Shown: positions 1 through 9,390, counted from the first letter of the stretch. The stretch is DNA of 64,000 nucleotides from Microbacterium kyungheense (GCF_006783905.1 NZ_VFPE01000002.1:868001-932000), one strand, 5' to 3'. Translations and numbers: made by a program. Notes: generated by a model from the letters alone, not told the origin.

Positions 1-590
1 GCCTTGCCGACGAGGGCGACGAGTGGCCGCCGCCCATCGTGGGTCAGGTGCGCCTGCGCCTGCTCACGGAGGCGACCTGCGCCGACCTGCGCGGACCGAC
101 GGCGTGCGAGCTGCAGACGCCGGACGAGGTCGCCGCGACGATCGCCAAGCTCGGTCCCGACCCGCTCGTGGATGACGTCGCGGAGGGCGAGGAGCGCTTC
201 ACGTCCGTCGTGCGCCGCAAGCCTACTTCCATCGGCCTGCTCCTCATGGATCAGAACGTCGTCAGCGGCATCGGCAACGTGTACCGCGCGGAACTGCTCT
301 TCCGCGCGCGCCAGAACCCGCACACGCCGGGCCGCGATGTGCCCGAGGAGGTCGTGCGGGGGCTGTGGCGCGACTGGGTGCGGCTCCTCGCGATCGGCGT
401 CGAGACGGGTCAGATGATGACCATGGACGATCTCGACCCCGACGCCTACCGCAGGGCGATGGCCAGCCGCGACGACCGGCACTGGGTGTATCACCGCGCC
501 GGACTGCCGTGCCGCATCTGCGGCACCTCGATCGTGGTGGAGGAGGCGGCCGGGCGCAAGCTCTACTGGTGCCCCTCGTGCCAGGCGTGA
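1..590 (+). CDS. Fpg/Nei-family DNA glycosylase, C-terminal part (5' end outside window)
   Basis: This is a base-excision-repair glycosylase/AP lyase that removes oxidised bases. The reading frame begins at base 3 and 195 residues are visible. They show the helix-two-turn-helix region (MDQNVVSGIGNVYRAE), which binds the lesion strand, and the C-terminal zinc finger (CRIC then CPSC, ending YWCPSCQA). The N-terminal catalytic Pro/Glu lies upstream of the window, so Fpg and Nei cannot be separated on active-site grounds. The H2TH wording resembles actinobacterial Nei-type proteins. The frame is intact to the stop. Confidence 0.9.
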   Translation, partial: LADEGDEWPPPIVGQVRLRLLTEATCADLRGPTACELQTPDEVAATIAKLGPDPLVDDVAEGEERFTSVVRRKPTSIGLLLMDQNVVSGIGNVYRAELLFRARQNPHTPGRDVPEEVVRGLWRDWVRLLAIGVETGQMMTMDDLDPDAYRRAMASRDDRHWVYHRAGLPCRICGTSIVVEEAAGRKLYWCPSCQA

Positions 591-632
591 TCGGCCTGTG
601 CCCGCGTGATCCGCGCCGCCGCACGCCGCGCA

Positions 633-644
633 TAGGCTGAGCGC
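633..644 (+). promoter_or_regulatory. Leaderless-type promoter, -10 hexamer TAGGCT
   Basis: TAGGCT at 633-638 is followed by exactly 6 nt and then the ATG at 645. No Shine-Dalgarno is present, so transcription probably starts at the A of the start codon. Confidence 0.55.
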
Positions 645-1286
645 ATGCGCCAGAACCCGAGCTTCGCGATGACCGATGTCGGCGAGATCCGCCGGCTGAT
701 CGACCAGAACCCGTGGGTCACGATCGTGAGCGCCACGGACCAGGGGCTGGTCGCGTCGCACTACGCGGTTCTGCTCGACGAGGGACGCGACGACCTGACG
801 ATCGTCGGCCACGTCGGCAAGCCGGACGACCTCGTCCACGGGCTCGGCGAGCGCGAGCTGCTGGTGGTCGTGCAGGGGCCTCACGGGTACGTCTCGCCCG
901 GCTGGTACGGCGACGTGCAGAGCGTCCCCACGTGGAACTTCGTCTCGGCGCACCTGAGCGGCGTCCCGGAGGTGCTCACTCCGGAAGAGAACCTCGAGGT
1001 GCTCGGGCGCCTCGTCGCTCGGTTCGAGAGCGGGATGCCGCAGCCCCGGCTGATGTGGGAGCCGCCGAACGATCCCGACTTCGTGCGGCGGCTCGAGCGC
1101 GGCACCGTGGGGTTCCGCCTCACGCCCACACGCGTCGTCGGCAAGCGCAAGCTCAGCCAGAACAAGCCCGACGAGGTCGTCGAGACCGTGATCGCCGAGC
1201 TGGAGGCGGGTGGGAGCCCCTACGCGGACCCGCGCCTGCCGGGCGAGATGCGCCGAGACCTCCACACGCGCAAGGCGGCGCGGTGA
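645..1286 (+). CDS. PaiB-like FMN-binding protein
   Basis: 213 residues matching the PaiB/FMN-binding negative transcriptional regulator family, which has a split-barrel flavin fold. Typical family segments are the opening NPSFAMTDVGEIRRLIDQNPW, the VVVQGPHGYVSPGWYG strand region and VPTWNFVSAHLSGVPEV. The C-terminal KRKLSQNKP motif is also characteristic. In Bacillus, PaiB acts with PaiA to repress sporulation and protease genes, but in actinobacteria the role is untested and an enzymatic or flavin-reductase role is as likely. The stop codon overlaps the GTG of the amidohydrolase (GTGA), so the two are probably co-translated. The start is set by the leaderless -10 at 633. Confidence 0.85.
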   Translation: MRQNPSFAMTDVGEIRRLIDQNPWVTIVSATDQGLVASHYAVLLDEGRDDLTIVGHVGKPDDLVHGLGERELLVVVQGPHGYVSPGWYGDVQSVPTWNFVSAHLSGVPEVLTPEENLEVLGRLVARFESGMPQPRLMWEPPNDPDFVRRLERGTVGFRLTPTRVVGKRKLSQNKPDEVVETVIAELEAGGSPYADPRLPGEMRRDLHTRKAAR

Positions 1287-2794
1287 CGGCGGCGCGCGGC
1301 GACGTCCCCGACATCATCGTCAACGCGCGGCTGACCGGTTGGGAGCGCACCGACCCGTTCGCGGACGAGCCCGTCGACGTGCATCTGGCCGACGGACTCG
1401 TCGTCGACATCGCGCCGGCCGGCGCCCTGCCCCGCCGCGGCATCGTCGTGGACGCGGAGGGCGGACGCGTGATCGCCGGCCTGTGGGACCATCACGTCCA
1501 CGTCGTGCAGTGGGCGCTGTCGGCCCAGCGCACGCCGCTCGGGGAAGCCAGATCGGCCGTGCACGCGGCATCCCTCATGGCGGCCGCGCCGATCCTCGCC
1601 GACGGACGCCGGATCGGCAGCGGGTTCCGCGATGCGTTCTGGGCCGACGCCCCGGACCTCGCGGTGCTGGATGCCGCCACCGGCGAGGTGCCCACCTACC
1701 TCATCAACGCGGACGTCCACAGCGTATGGCTCAACTCCGCCGCGCTGCGGCGCGAGGGCTTCGAGCCCGACGGCTCGGGCGTGCTGCGTGAAGAGCCCGC
1801 GTTCGAGATCTCGCGCCGCCTCAACGCCGTCGACGCGGCGGTCTCGGATCCGCTCGTCGCGCGGATGGCTCAGGATGCCGCGAGTCGCGGCGTCACCGGG
1901 CTCGTCGACTTCGACATGGCGTGGAACGACGAGGCGTGGCGGCGCAGGCTCGGCGCCGGGTTCGACGCGCTGCGGGTGTCGTACGGCATCTACCCCGAGT
2001 TCCTCGAGCGTGCGATCGCGCAGGGGCTGCAGACGGGCGATGCGATCCGCCTCGACGGCGGGCCGTCCGACCTGGTCCGCGTCGGAGCGCTCAAGGTGAT
2101 CACCGACGGGTCCCTCGGCACGCGCACGGCCGCGTGCTCGCACCACTACCCGGGCGACGCGCACAACCACGGCATGCTCACGGTCGACCTCGCCACGCTG
2201 GTCGAACTCATGATGCGCGCGACCGGTGCCGGCATCGCGTCGGCCATCCATGCCATCGGCGACGTCGCGAACTCGCACGCGCTGGAGGCCTTCGCGGCCA
2301 CCGGGGCGTGGGGGACCATCGAGCACGCGCAGCTCGTCGCCCACGCCGACATCCCGCGGTTCGCGAGACTCGGCGTGGGCGCCAGCGTGCAGCCTGAGCA
2401 CGCACTGGACGACCGCGATCTGACCGACTCCGTCTGGGCCGGCCAGACCGCGCAGCCCTATCCGCTGCGCACGCTCGCCGACACCGGCGCGAATCTGCTG
2501 TTCGGTTCCGATGCGCCCGTCGCGCCCCTCGATCCGTGGGCGGCGATGGCGTCCGCGGTGTTCCGCACCCGCGACGGGCGCGACCCGTGGCAGCCGCAGC
2601 AGCGGGTCGACGCCGCGACGGCGCTCGCGGCATCCACGCGCGGCGGGTCTGCGCTCGCAGCGCGTGTGGAACCGGGTGGCGTCGCAGACCTCGCCGTCTG
2701 CGAGCACGACCCGCTCTCCGCCGATGAGGCCGCCCTGCGGGGCATGCGGGTGTCGGCGACGCTCGTCGCCGGGCGACTGACCCACGCGGCCTGA
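1283..2794 (+). CDS. Amidohydrolase family protein (amidohydrolase 3 / YtcJ-like)
   Basis: 503 residues. It is a metal-dependent hydrolase of the amidohydrolase superfamily: an early VIAGLWDHHVHV motif gives the HxH metal ligands of strand 1, SAIHAIGDVAN and TIEHAQL supply later histidines, and FGSDAPVAPLDPW supplies the catalytic Asp. A composite beta-sandwich flanks the barrel at both ends, as in YtcJ-type amidohydrolases whose substrates are mostly unknown (N-substituted amides or cyclic ureides). The GTG start at 1283 overlaps the TGA of the PaiB-like gene by 4 nt. An upstream in-frame extension is only the shadow of that gene. The substrate cannot be told from sequence. Confidence 0.85.
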   Translation: MTAARGDVPDIIVNARLTGWERTDPFADEPVDVHLADGLVVDIAPAGALPRRGIVVDAEGGRVIAGLWDHHVHVVQWALSAQRTPLGEARSAVHAASLMAAAPILADGRRIGSGFRDAFWADAPDLAVLDAATGEVPTYLINADVHSVWLNSAALRREGFEPDGSGVLREEPAFEISRRLNAVDAAVSDPLVARMAQDAASRGVTGLVDFDMAWNDEAWRRRLGAGFDALRVSYGIYPEFLERAIAQGLQTGDAIRLDGGPSDLVRVGALKVITDGSLGTRTAACSHHYPGDAHNHGMLTVDLATLVELMMRATGAGIASAIHAIGDVANSHALEAFAATGAWGTIEHAQLVAHADIPRFARLGVGASVQPEHALDDRDLTDSVWAGQTAQPYPLRTLADTGANLLFGSDAPVAPLDPWAAMASAVFRTRDGRDPWQPQQRVDAATALAASTRGGSALAARVEPGGVADLAVCEHDPLSADEAALRGMRVSATLVAGRLTHAA

Positions 2795-2881
2795 CCCGAG
2801 GGCTCTTCGGGGGTCTGCCCCCGTACGTGTTCGGGAGAGCGTCGGATGCCGTCGGATCGGCGCCGTCGCGAGGCTGGAGGC

Positions 2882-4459
2882 ATGACTTCCGACGTGCCTC
2901 CGGCTCCGGCTCCTCCCGGCGCGATGCCCGCCGTTCCCGCCCGGCCGCGTCGCCGCCGGCGCGGACTGGTGATCGGGCTGATCGTGGCGCCGCTCGCGGT
3001 CATCGCGCTGCTCATCGGCGCGGCCGCGGTCTGGTTCGCCACGAACGCGGTGCGTGCGACGCCGCCGGCGGCGGGCGCGCTGCGGTTCGAGAACCCGGTG
3101 GCGGTGCCGCCGCTCGCAGAGTCCCACGTGGAGGACGGCGTGCGCGTGTTCGCCCTGACCGCACGCGAGGGCCGCACGTCGTTCGTGCCCCAGGGGGACA
3201 CGCCGACGCTCGGGTACGACGGCTCCTACCTCGGGCCCACGCTCGTCGCCGCGCGGGGCGAGCAGGTGCGCGTGGATGTGACCAACGACCTGCCCGACAC
3301 CACCACCGTGCACTGGCACGGCATGCATCTGCCGGCCGCCATGGACGGCGGACCGCACACGCCCATCGCGGCCGGTGCACTGTGGCAGCCGACGTGGACC
3401 GTCGATCAGCCTGCCGCGACGCTGTGGTACCACCCCCACCTGCACGGCCGCACGCGTGAGCAGGTGGACGCGGGGCTCGCCGGCATGTTCCTGGTGCGCG
3501 ACGACGAAGAGGCGGCCCTCGCGCTGCCCCGTGACTACGGTATCGACGACTTCCCGCTGATCGTGCAGGACCGCTCCTTCAACGCGGACGGCTCATTCGC
3601 CGGCGGGCTCGGCATGCAGTTCGACGGAGTGCTGGGCGACACGATCCTCGTCAACGGCACAGCCGCGCCGTACCTCGACGTCACCACCGGCAAGGTGCGC
3701 CTGCGACTGCTCAACGGCTCCAGCGCGCGCATGTACGACTTCACGTTCGCCGACGGGCGGGAGTTCGACCTCATCGGCACCGACGGCGGTCTGCTCGAGG
3801 CGCCGGTGGCGGCGACGGACATCCCGCTCTCGCCCGGCGAGCGTGCCGAGATCGTCGTGTCGCTGGCGCCGGGGGAGCGGATCGCGCTGCGGTCCGCGGC
3901 ACCCGATCCCGCTCTTCACGCCGGCTCCGCCGAGTTCGACGTGCTGGAGCTGCGGGCCGCGGCATCCCTTGCCGCCTCGCCCGACGTGCCGGCCCATTTG
4001 GCTGACGTCCCGGCGCCGGACGCGGCGAACGCAGTCACCGAGCGCACGTTCGTGATGTCGGGGCACAACATCAACGACACGCAGATGGATCTGGGGCGGG
4101 CCGATGTCGTCGCCACGGTCGACACCAGCGAGGTCTGGACCGTCCGCAACGACAATCCGCTGCCGCACTCGTTCCACGTGCACGACATGCAGTACCGGAT
4201 CCTCAGCATCGACGGCTCGCCGCCGCCCGCCCGGCTCGCCGGCTACAAAGACACGATCGCGCTCGAAGGCGACCGCGAATACCGGCTGCTGGTGAGGTTC
4301 GACGACTACGCCGATCCGACCACGCCGTACATGTACCACTGCCACCTGCTGTGGCACGAAGACCAGGGCATGATGGGACAGTTCCTGGTCGTCGAGCCGG
4401 GCCAGCAGCCCGCCCTGACGCGTCCCGAGGGAGACACCGATGACCACAACGACCACTGA
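2882..4459 (+). CDS. Multicopper oxidase (laccase/CueO/SufI-like), membrane-anchored
   Basis: 525 residues from ATG 2882. An Arg-rich stretch (RPRRRRRG) precedes a single hydrophobic segment (about residues 25-50), so it is exported and anchored or Tat/Sec-cleaved. All four copper motifs are intact: HWHGMH (about 143), WYHPHLHG (about 181), HSFHVHD (about 428) and HCHLLWHEDQGMM (about 486), giving the T1 and T2/T3 sites of a one-electron substrate oxidase that reduces O2 to water. Copper or metal detoxification or phenol oxidation is likely. An in-frame ATG at 2846 has a GGGAG at good distance and is an alternative start; I prefer 2882 because GAGGCT lies 6 nt before it and the hydrophobic segment is then N-terminal. 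The 3' end overlaps the kinase gene by 20 nt. Confidence 0.88.
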   Translation: MTSDVPPAPAPPGAMPAVPARPRRRRRGLVIGLIVAPLAVIALLIGAAAVWFATNAVRATPPAAGALRFENPVAVPPLAESHVEDGVRVFALTAREGRTSFVPQGDTPTLGYDGSYLGPTLVAARGEQVRVDVTNDLPDTTTVHWHGMHLPAAMDGGPHTPIAAGALWQPTWTVDQPAATLWYHPHLHGRTREQVDAGLAGMFLVRDDEEAALALPRDYGIDDFPLIVQDRSFNADGSFAGGLGMQFDGVLGDTILVNGTAAPYLDVTTGKVRLRLLNGSSARMYDFTFADGREFDLIGTDGGLLEAPVAATDIPLSPGERAEIVVSLAPGERIALRSAAPDPALHAGSAEFDVLELRAAASLAASPDVPAHLADVPAPDAANAVTERTFVMSGHNINDTQMDLGRADVVATVDTSEVWTVRNDNPLPHSFHVHDMQYRILSIDGSPPPARLAGYKDTIALEGDREYRLLVRFDDYADPTTPYMYHCHLLWHEDQGMMGQFLVVEPGQQPALTRPEGDTDDHNDH

Positions 4460-5837
4460 CCTGCCGCAGGCGGGTCCCGACACGCGTGACTCCGGCGCCA
4501 CCAGCTTCTGGGCGTCCTACGGACGCGCCTGGGTACGCACCCCCGGCAGCGCCCTGTACCTGCTCGCGGTCTTCGTGCTCGCGATGATCTCGGTCAGCCT
4601 GCTCGCGTCGCTGTTCTGGACGAGCGTGGGCCTGCTCGTCCTCGTCGTCGGCCTGCCGCTCATGGTGCTGACGCTGCTCATCGCGCGCGGCTTCGGCGTC
4701 GCCGACCGCTTCATGCTGCAGCTCACCGGACTGCCGGCCGTCGACGAGCCGGAGTGGAACCGCGACGCGCCTGACAACACCGGGTTCTGGGCCACGCTCA
4801 CCCGCCCGCTGCGCAATGCGCACTACTGGGTGTACCTGATCCACGGAATGATCGTCTCTCCGATCATCAGCACGGTGTCGTTCGTCCTCACCACGGTGTG
4901 GCTGAGCGTCGGCCTGGGCGGTCTCACGTACTGGTTCTGGGGTGTCTTCCTGCCGAGCGGCGCCGACAACGGCGACTGGGGGCAGTACGTCTCCAGCGCC
5001 GTGCCGTGGCTCTTCGGCGGCTGGGACGCGTGGGCCGTCGAGGTCGTCCTCTACCTCGTCGCCGGAATCCTCTTCACGTTCACCATGCCCTGGGTGCTGG
5101 GCGGGCTCGCGCTGGGCCACCATGCCGTCGCCCGCTCGATGCTCGGCCGCTGGAGCTCCGACGAGCTGGCCGCCGAGGTGCGCGCCGAGGCCGCTGCGCG
5201 CGGTGCGGCGGTGCACGCGGAGGACGTGGCACTGCGTCGCCTCGAGCGCGACATCCACGACGGTCCGCAGCAGCGACTGGTGCGACTGCAGATGGACCTC
5301 GCCGCCCTCGAGCGCCGCGCCGAAGCCGGCGACGGGGATGCCGCCGCCGAGCTCGCCCGTGAAGCGCGCGGGCACGCGAAGGCGGCCCTCGACGAGCTGC
5401 GCGCCCTCTCCAGCGGTGTCGCGCCGCCCCTCCTGCAGGACCGCGGGCTCGCCGCCGCGCTGGACGCGCTGGCCACCAGTTCGCCGTTGTGGGTCCAGGT
5501 CGAGGTCGACCCCGCCATCGATCGTGCCGTCAGTCAGGAGGTCGCGCGGACGGTGTACTTCGTCGTCGCCGAGCTCATGACGAACGTCGTCAAGCACTCC
5601 GGTGCCACGGCCGCCACGCTGCGCGCGACGCTTCGGCGGTCGGCGGCGGGCGCGCCGACGCACCTGGACGTGTGGCTCGTCGACAACGGCCGCGGGGGAG
5701 CGGTGCTCTCCAGCGGGCACGGCCTCGAGGGCCTGCGCGAGCGGGTGGCGGGTCTGCGCGGCCTCCTCGTCGTCGAAAGCCCCGTGGGCGGACCGACATC
5801 GATCGGCGCCCACATCCCGCTGACGGTCGCGCCGTGA
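4440..5837 (+). CDS. NarL-type sensor histidine kinase with multi-TM putative sensor domain
   Basis: 465 residues. Residues about 20-230 hold several hydrophobic segments of the 'putative sensor' type. They are followed by a HisKA_3 dimerisation/phosphoacceptor segment with LERDIHDGPQQRLVRLQ (His about 272) and an HATPase_c domain with the N-box VAELMTNVVKHS and a GHGLEGLRERV glycine box. This architecture pairs with LuxR/NarL-type regulators, and one follows directly with a GTGA overlap. The gene begins inside the end of the multicopper oxidase gene, so oxidase, kinase and regulator look like one transcript. The signal sensed is unknown; metal or envelope stress is a reasonable guess from context only. 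Confidence 0.88.
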   Translation: MTTTTTDLPQAGPDTRDSGATSFWASYGRAWVRTPGSALYLLAVFVLAMISVSLLASLFWTSVGLLVLVVGLPLMVLTLLIARGFGVADRFMLQLTGLPAVDEPEWNRDAPDNTGFWATLTRPLRNAHYWVYLIHGMIVSPIISTVSFVLTTVWLSVGLGGLTYWFWGVFLPSGADNGDWGQYVSSAVPWLFGGWDAWAVEVVLYLVAGILFTFTMPWVLGGLALGHHAVARSMLGRWSSDELAAEVRAEAAARGAAVHAEDVALRRLERDIHDGPQQRLVRLQMDLAALERRAEAGDGDAAAELAREARGHAKAALDELRALSSGVAPPLLQDRGLAAALDALATSSPLWVQVEVDPAIDRAVSQEVARTVYFVVAELMTNVVKHSGATAATLRATLRRSAAGAPTHLDVWLVDNGRGGAVLSSGHGLEGLRERVAGLRGLLVVESPVGGPTSIGAHIPLTVAP

Positions 5838-6532
5838 CGGATCCCTATCCTGAGGAGGTGGCCGCTTCCTCCTCGCACGATCCGTCCGGGCTCCGCGTCG
5901 TCCTGTTCGAAGACTCCGTCCTTCTGCGCGAGGGCCTCGTGCGGCTGTTCGACGAGGCCGGCTACACGACGGCCGGCGCATGGGGGGACGCGGAGGACGT
6001 CGTGGCGCGCGTGCGCGAGGCCAGGGCCGACGTCGCGATCCTCGACGTGCGCCTGCCGCCCGGGTTCCGCGACGAGGGGATCAAGGCGGCCCTCGCCCTG
6101 CGCGCGGAGCTTCCCGAGGTGGGGATCCTGGTGCTCAGCCAGTACGTCGAGGGCGTGTACGCCCGCGAGCTGCTCGCGGGCGGCGAGGGTGGCGTCGGCT
6201 ACCTCCTGAAAGACCGCGTCACCTCGCTCGACGAGTTCTCGGATGCCGTCCGGCGCGTGCGCGAGCGGGGCACGGTGCTCGACCCTCTCGTGGTGCAGGG
6301 CCTGCTGTCGGCCCGGCCGGACCCGCTGTCGACGCTGACCCCGCGCGAACGCGACGTGCTGACGCTGATGGCCGAGGGGCGCAGCAACGCGAGCATCGCG
6401 CAGCGGCTGTTCATCGGCGTCGGCGCCGTCGAGAAGAACATCAGCGCCATCTTCGCGAAGCTCGGGCTGGAGGAGTCCGGAACCGAGCACCGCCGGGTGC
6501 TCGCGGTGCTCGCCTTCCTGCAGCATCCCTGA
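5834..6532 (+). CDS. LuxR/NarL-family response regulator
   Basis: 232 residues from GTG 5834, whose TGA overlap with the kinase suggests coupling. The receiver domain has the acidic pocket (LFEDSVLLREG) and the phosphoacceptor Asp at about 71 (AILDVRLPP), with Lys in YLLKDRV. The C-terminal HTH is the LuxR/NarL type (LTPRERDVLTLMAEGRSNASIAQRLFIGVGAVEKNISAIFAKLGL). A second in-frame GTG at 5858 sits directly behind GAGGAG, too close for a normal Shine-Dalgarno. It is the output partner of the preceding kinase. The targets are unknown. Confidence 0.92.
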   Translation: MTDPYPEEVAASSSHDPSGLRVVLFEDSVLLREGLVRLFDEAGYTTAGAWGDAEDVVARVREARADVAILDVRLPPGFRDEGIKAALALRAELPEVGILVLSQYVEGVYARELLAGGEGGVGYLLKDRVTSLDEFSDAVRRVRERGTVLDPLVVQGLLSARPDPLSTLTPRERDVLTLMAEGRSNASIAQRLFIGVGAVEKNISAIFAKLGLEESGTEHRRVLAVLAFLQHP

Positions 6533-6546
6533 ACACCAGACGAAAC

Positions 6547-6579
6547 GACGAAGGCCCCGGATCGTCCGGGGCCTTCGTC
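6547..6579. terminator. Bidirectional intrinsic terminator
   Basis: A perfect 15-bp stem (6547-6561 with 6565-6579) and a 3-nt TCG loop lie between the convergent response-regulator and dps genes. The arms begin GACGAAGG and end CCTTCGTC. Confidence 0.85.
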
Positions 6580-6591
6580 GTGTCCGTGCGC

Positions 6592-7077
6592 TTACTCGGC
6601 GAGGTGCGCGAAGAGGAACCAGCGGTCCTTCTCGAGCGTCTCCTTGATGCCGATCGCGATGTCCTGGCTGGTGAGGTCGAACTCGTCCAGTCCGTCGATC
6701 GCCGCCTGGACGTCAGCGATGACGGCGTCCATGTCGGTGATCACGTTGCGGATGAGCGCGTCCCACTGCGTGAAGCCCGCCGGGACGGCCGTCGCCGGCG
6801 TCTTCTCGGCGACCGTGGTCACACGCGCGTCGATCGGCAGCCCGAGGGCGACGATCCGCTCGGCCGCCTGGTCGGCGCCGGCCTGCGCGTTGGCGACCAC
6901 CGAGTCGAGGAGCTCGTGGATCGCGATGAAGTTGGCTCCGCGCACGTTCCAGTGCGCCTGCTTGCCGTTGACGGCGAGTCCCTGCAGCCCGAGGGCCACG
7001 GGAGTGAGGAACTGCGCGGTCGCTGCGGCGACATCGGGGTTCGCGGCGGTTGCGGGAACGGTCTTCGTGTCTGTCAT
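6592..7077 (-). CDS. dps: Dps-family DNA-binding ferritin-like protein
   Basis: 161 residues. It is a Dps/miniferritin that oxidises Fe(II) with H2O2, stores Fe(III) and protects DNA. The family signature is KQAHWNVRGANFIAIHELLDSV (His and Asp/Glu of the inter-subunit ferroxidase centre), and the C-terminal half has the expected helices (GIKETLEKDRWFLFAHLAE). The start is ATG 7077 because GGAGG lies 9 nt before it; upstream in-frame ATGs would place that Shine-Dalgarno inside the protein. It is monocistronic, converging on the response regulator. Confidence 0.95.
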   Translation of the reverse strand: MTDTKTVPATAANPDVAAATAQFLTPVALGLQGLAVNGKQAHWNVRGANFIAIHELLDSVVANAQAGADQAAERIVALGLPIDARVTTVAEKTPATAVPAGFTQWDALIRNVITDMDAVIADVQAAIDGLDEFDLTSQDIAIGIKETLEKDRWFLFAHLAE

Positions 7078-7230
7078 GACTCTCGCCTCCATCGTGCGGA
7101 GTGCCGCCGAACGGCGGTCGTCCTCCAGTGACTGCAACGCTACTCACGGGGAGTCATTCCGCAAGCAAGAGAAGGCTGGGCTAATCCCGTGTTCCGAGCC
7201 GTCGGTGCGGGCGCACGGGCGCGGAGCGGC

Positions 7231-7242
7231 TAACGTCGATGC
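7231..7242 (+). promoter_or_regulatory. Leaderless-type promoter, -10 TAACGT
   Basis: TAACGT at 7231-7236 stands 6 nt before the GTG start at 7243, with no ribosome-binding site. Confidence 0.5.
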
Positions 7243-9390
7243 GTGCCTTCCGCAGATCACGACCTCGGACCGCAGCATCTCGGCGTCCCCGCCAAGACGG
7301 TGACCCGAGAGCCCCACGACCGCTCGCCCGAACACGCCGAACCCTCGCGCTTCCTGCCGCACGTGCAGGGACTGCGTGCGATCGCCGTGCTGTGCGTCGT
7401 GCTCTACCACTTCTGGCCCGGTCGCATCACCGGCGGCTACATCGGCGTCGACATCTTCTTCGTGATCTCGGGCTTCCTCATCACCTCGCACCTCATGCGC
7501 GAGGTGACGGCCACGGGCACCGTCAAGCTCGGGCAGTTCTGGGCCCGTCGCGCGCGGCGCCTGCTGCCGGCATCCCTTCTCGTCCTGCTGTTCTGCGCCG
7601 TCGTCGTGATGTCGCCGTACCTCATGCCGACCTCGGCGCTGCCCAACGAGGTGCGTGAGATCCTGTCGTCGACGTTCTACGTCGAGAACTGGTACCTGGC
7701 GCTCAACTCGGCCGACTACCTCAACCACTCCGGGTCGCCGACCACCGTCCAGCACTACTGGTCGCTGTCCCTTGAAGAGCAGTTCTACGTGATGTGGCCG
7801 CTCATCATGCTGCTGGCGGCCTGGATCGGCGTGAAGTTCTTCCGCGGCGCACGCCGTCGGGCGATCATCACCGCGCTCGGCATCGTGACCGTCGTCTCGT
7901 TCGCCTTCTGCGTCGTCTTCACGATCACCAACCCCGCACCCGCGTACTTCGTCACCTTCGGCCGCATGTGGCAGTTCGGCGTCGGCGCCATGATCGCCCT
8001 CGTGCCGATGCTGCGGATCCGCAACGCCATCGGCAGCTTCGTGCTCGGCTGGGCCGGCATCCTGCTCCTCGTGTACGTGACGTTCACCTTCGACGGACAG
8101 ACGCCGTTCCCCGGCTACATGGCGGCGCTGCCGACGCTCGGCGCGGCCGCCGTGATCGCCGCGTCCAACAGCGACCGCTGGTGGTACCCGACGCGGATCC
8201 TGTCGATCCGACCGGCGCAGTTCGTCGGCGACATCTCGTACTCGCTGTACCTGTGGCACTGGCCGCTCATCATCATCGCGCCCTCCGTGCCGTTCTGGGG
8301 GCTCACCATCTACCACCGCGTGGCTCTCCTCGTGCTGTGCTTCGTGCTCGCCTGGCTCACCAAGCGCTTCGTGGAGGACCCGGTGCGCGGGTGGAAGGTG
8401 CTCACGACGCGCCCGGCCCGCGTGACCCTGTGGTCGTCGCTCGCGGCGATGGTCGTCGTCGCGCTCGTCGCCGGACTGGCGTGGTTCGTCAACGCGCCGC
8501 TGTACAACCAGGGCACGCGCGACATCGCCGAGCTGCAGCAGAACCCTCCCGAGTGCTTCGGAGCGGCATCCGTCCTCGATCCGACGTGCGCGGGCACGGA
8601 CTTCGGCGACACGATCCTGCCCGCCCCCGGATTCGCCGGGATCGACCGGCCCGAGCACCCGCAGTGCTTCGTGCAGCTCACCGACTCGCGCCCCGTCTCG
8701 TGCCACTTCGGCTCGGACGACCCCGACGCGCCCCAGGTCGCCCTCATCGGCGACAGCCACGCGTACCAGCTGCTGCCGACGTTTCAGCGCATGGCCGATG
8801 AGAACGGGTGGCATCTGATCACGTGGTTCAAGGGCGCATGTCCGTGGAACACCACGCCCCTGTCGACACCGGGCGCCTTCGGGGCCGCGTGCTCCGACTG
8901 GCGAGAGGGCGTCCAGCGCGCGATCGACGACACCGACCTCGACGTCGTCTTCACCGCCGCCATCGCCAACACGCCGTACTCGGCCGCCGGCTACGACTCG
9001 GCTCATGACGCCGCGGTCGCGGGCTACCGCGACGCCTGGAGCACGGTCACCGACCGCGGCATCCCCGTGATCACGGTCGTCGACAACCCGGTGTGGGAGA
9101 CCGACCCCAACAAGTGCCTGCGCACACGGGACGCCTCCGAGTGCGACGGCGCGCGGTCCGACGTGCTCGTCGAGGACGATCCGCTGAGGAATGCCGCCAC
9201 CGGCCTCGACGCGGTGACGCTGCTCGACTTCACCGACGTCTTCTGCGGCGAAGACACGTGCGCCCCGGTCGTGGGCGGAGCGAACATCTACCGCGATCAG
9301 GACCACCTCACGGTGACCTTCGTCGACACCCTCGCCCCGTGGTACACCGAGGCGATCCAGGGCGCGCTCGCCGGTAGGGTCGCACCATGA
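7243..9390 (+). CDS. Acyltransferase 3 / SGNH-domain O-acyltransferase (OafA-like)
   Basis: 715 residues. The N-terminal acyltransferase-3 membrane domain (about residues 35-420, some ten hydrophobic helices) starts with the typical HVQGLRAIAVLCVVLYHFWP and includes the GYIGVDIFFVISGFLI segment. A C-terminal extracytoplasmic SGNH hydrolase-like domain (about 440-715) carries GDSH (Ser about 504) and a DxxH pair near the end (RDQDHLTV). Such two-domain proteins move acetyl groups across the membrane onto cell-wall or exopolysaccharide sugars. The start is GTG, and the ATGA overlap at the 3' end links it to the next gene. The acceptor polymer cannot be deduced. Confidence 0.9.
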   Translation: MPSADHDLGPQHLGVPAKTVTREPHDRSPEHAEPSRFLPHVQGLRAIAVLCVVLYHFWPGRITGGYIGVDIFFVISGFLITSHLMREVTATGTVKLGQFWARRARRLLPASLLVLLFCAVVVMSPYLMPTSALPNEVREILSSTFYVENWYLALNSADYLNHSGSPTTVQHYWSLSLEEQFYVMWPLIMLLAAWIGVKFFRGARRRAIITALGIVTVVSFAFCVVFTITNPAPAYFVTFGRMWQFGVGAMIALVPMLRIRNAIGSFVLGWAGILLLVYVTFTFDGQTPFPGYMAALPTLGAAAVIAASNSDRWWYPTRILSIRPAQFVGDISYSLYLWHWPLIIIAPSVPFWGLTIYHRVALLVLCFVLAWLTKRFVEDPVRGWKVLTTRPARVTLWSSLAAMVVVALVAGLAWFVNAPLYNQGTRDIAELQQNPPECFGAASVLDPTCAGTDFGDTILPAPGFAGIDRPEHPQCFVQLTDSRPVSCHFGSDDPDAPQVALIGDSHAYQLLPTFQRMADENGWHLITWFKGACPWNTTPLSTPGAFGAACSDWREGVQRAIDDTDLDVVFTAAIANTPYSAAGYDSAHDAAVAGYRDAWSTVTDRGIPVITVVDNPVWETDPNKCLRTRDASECDGARSDVLVEDDPLRNAATGLDAVTLLDFTDVFCGEDTCAPVVGGANIYRDQDHLTVTFVDTLAPWYTEAIQGALAGRVAP

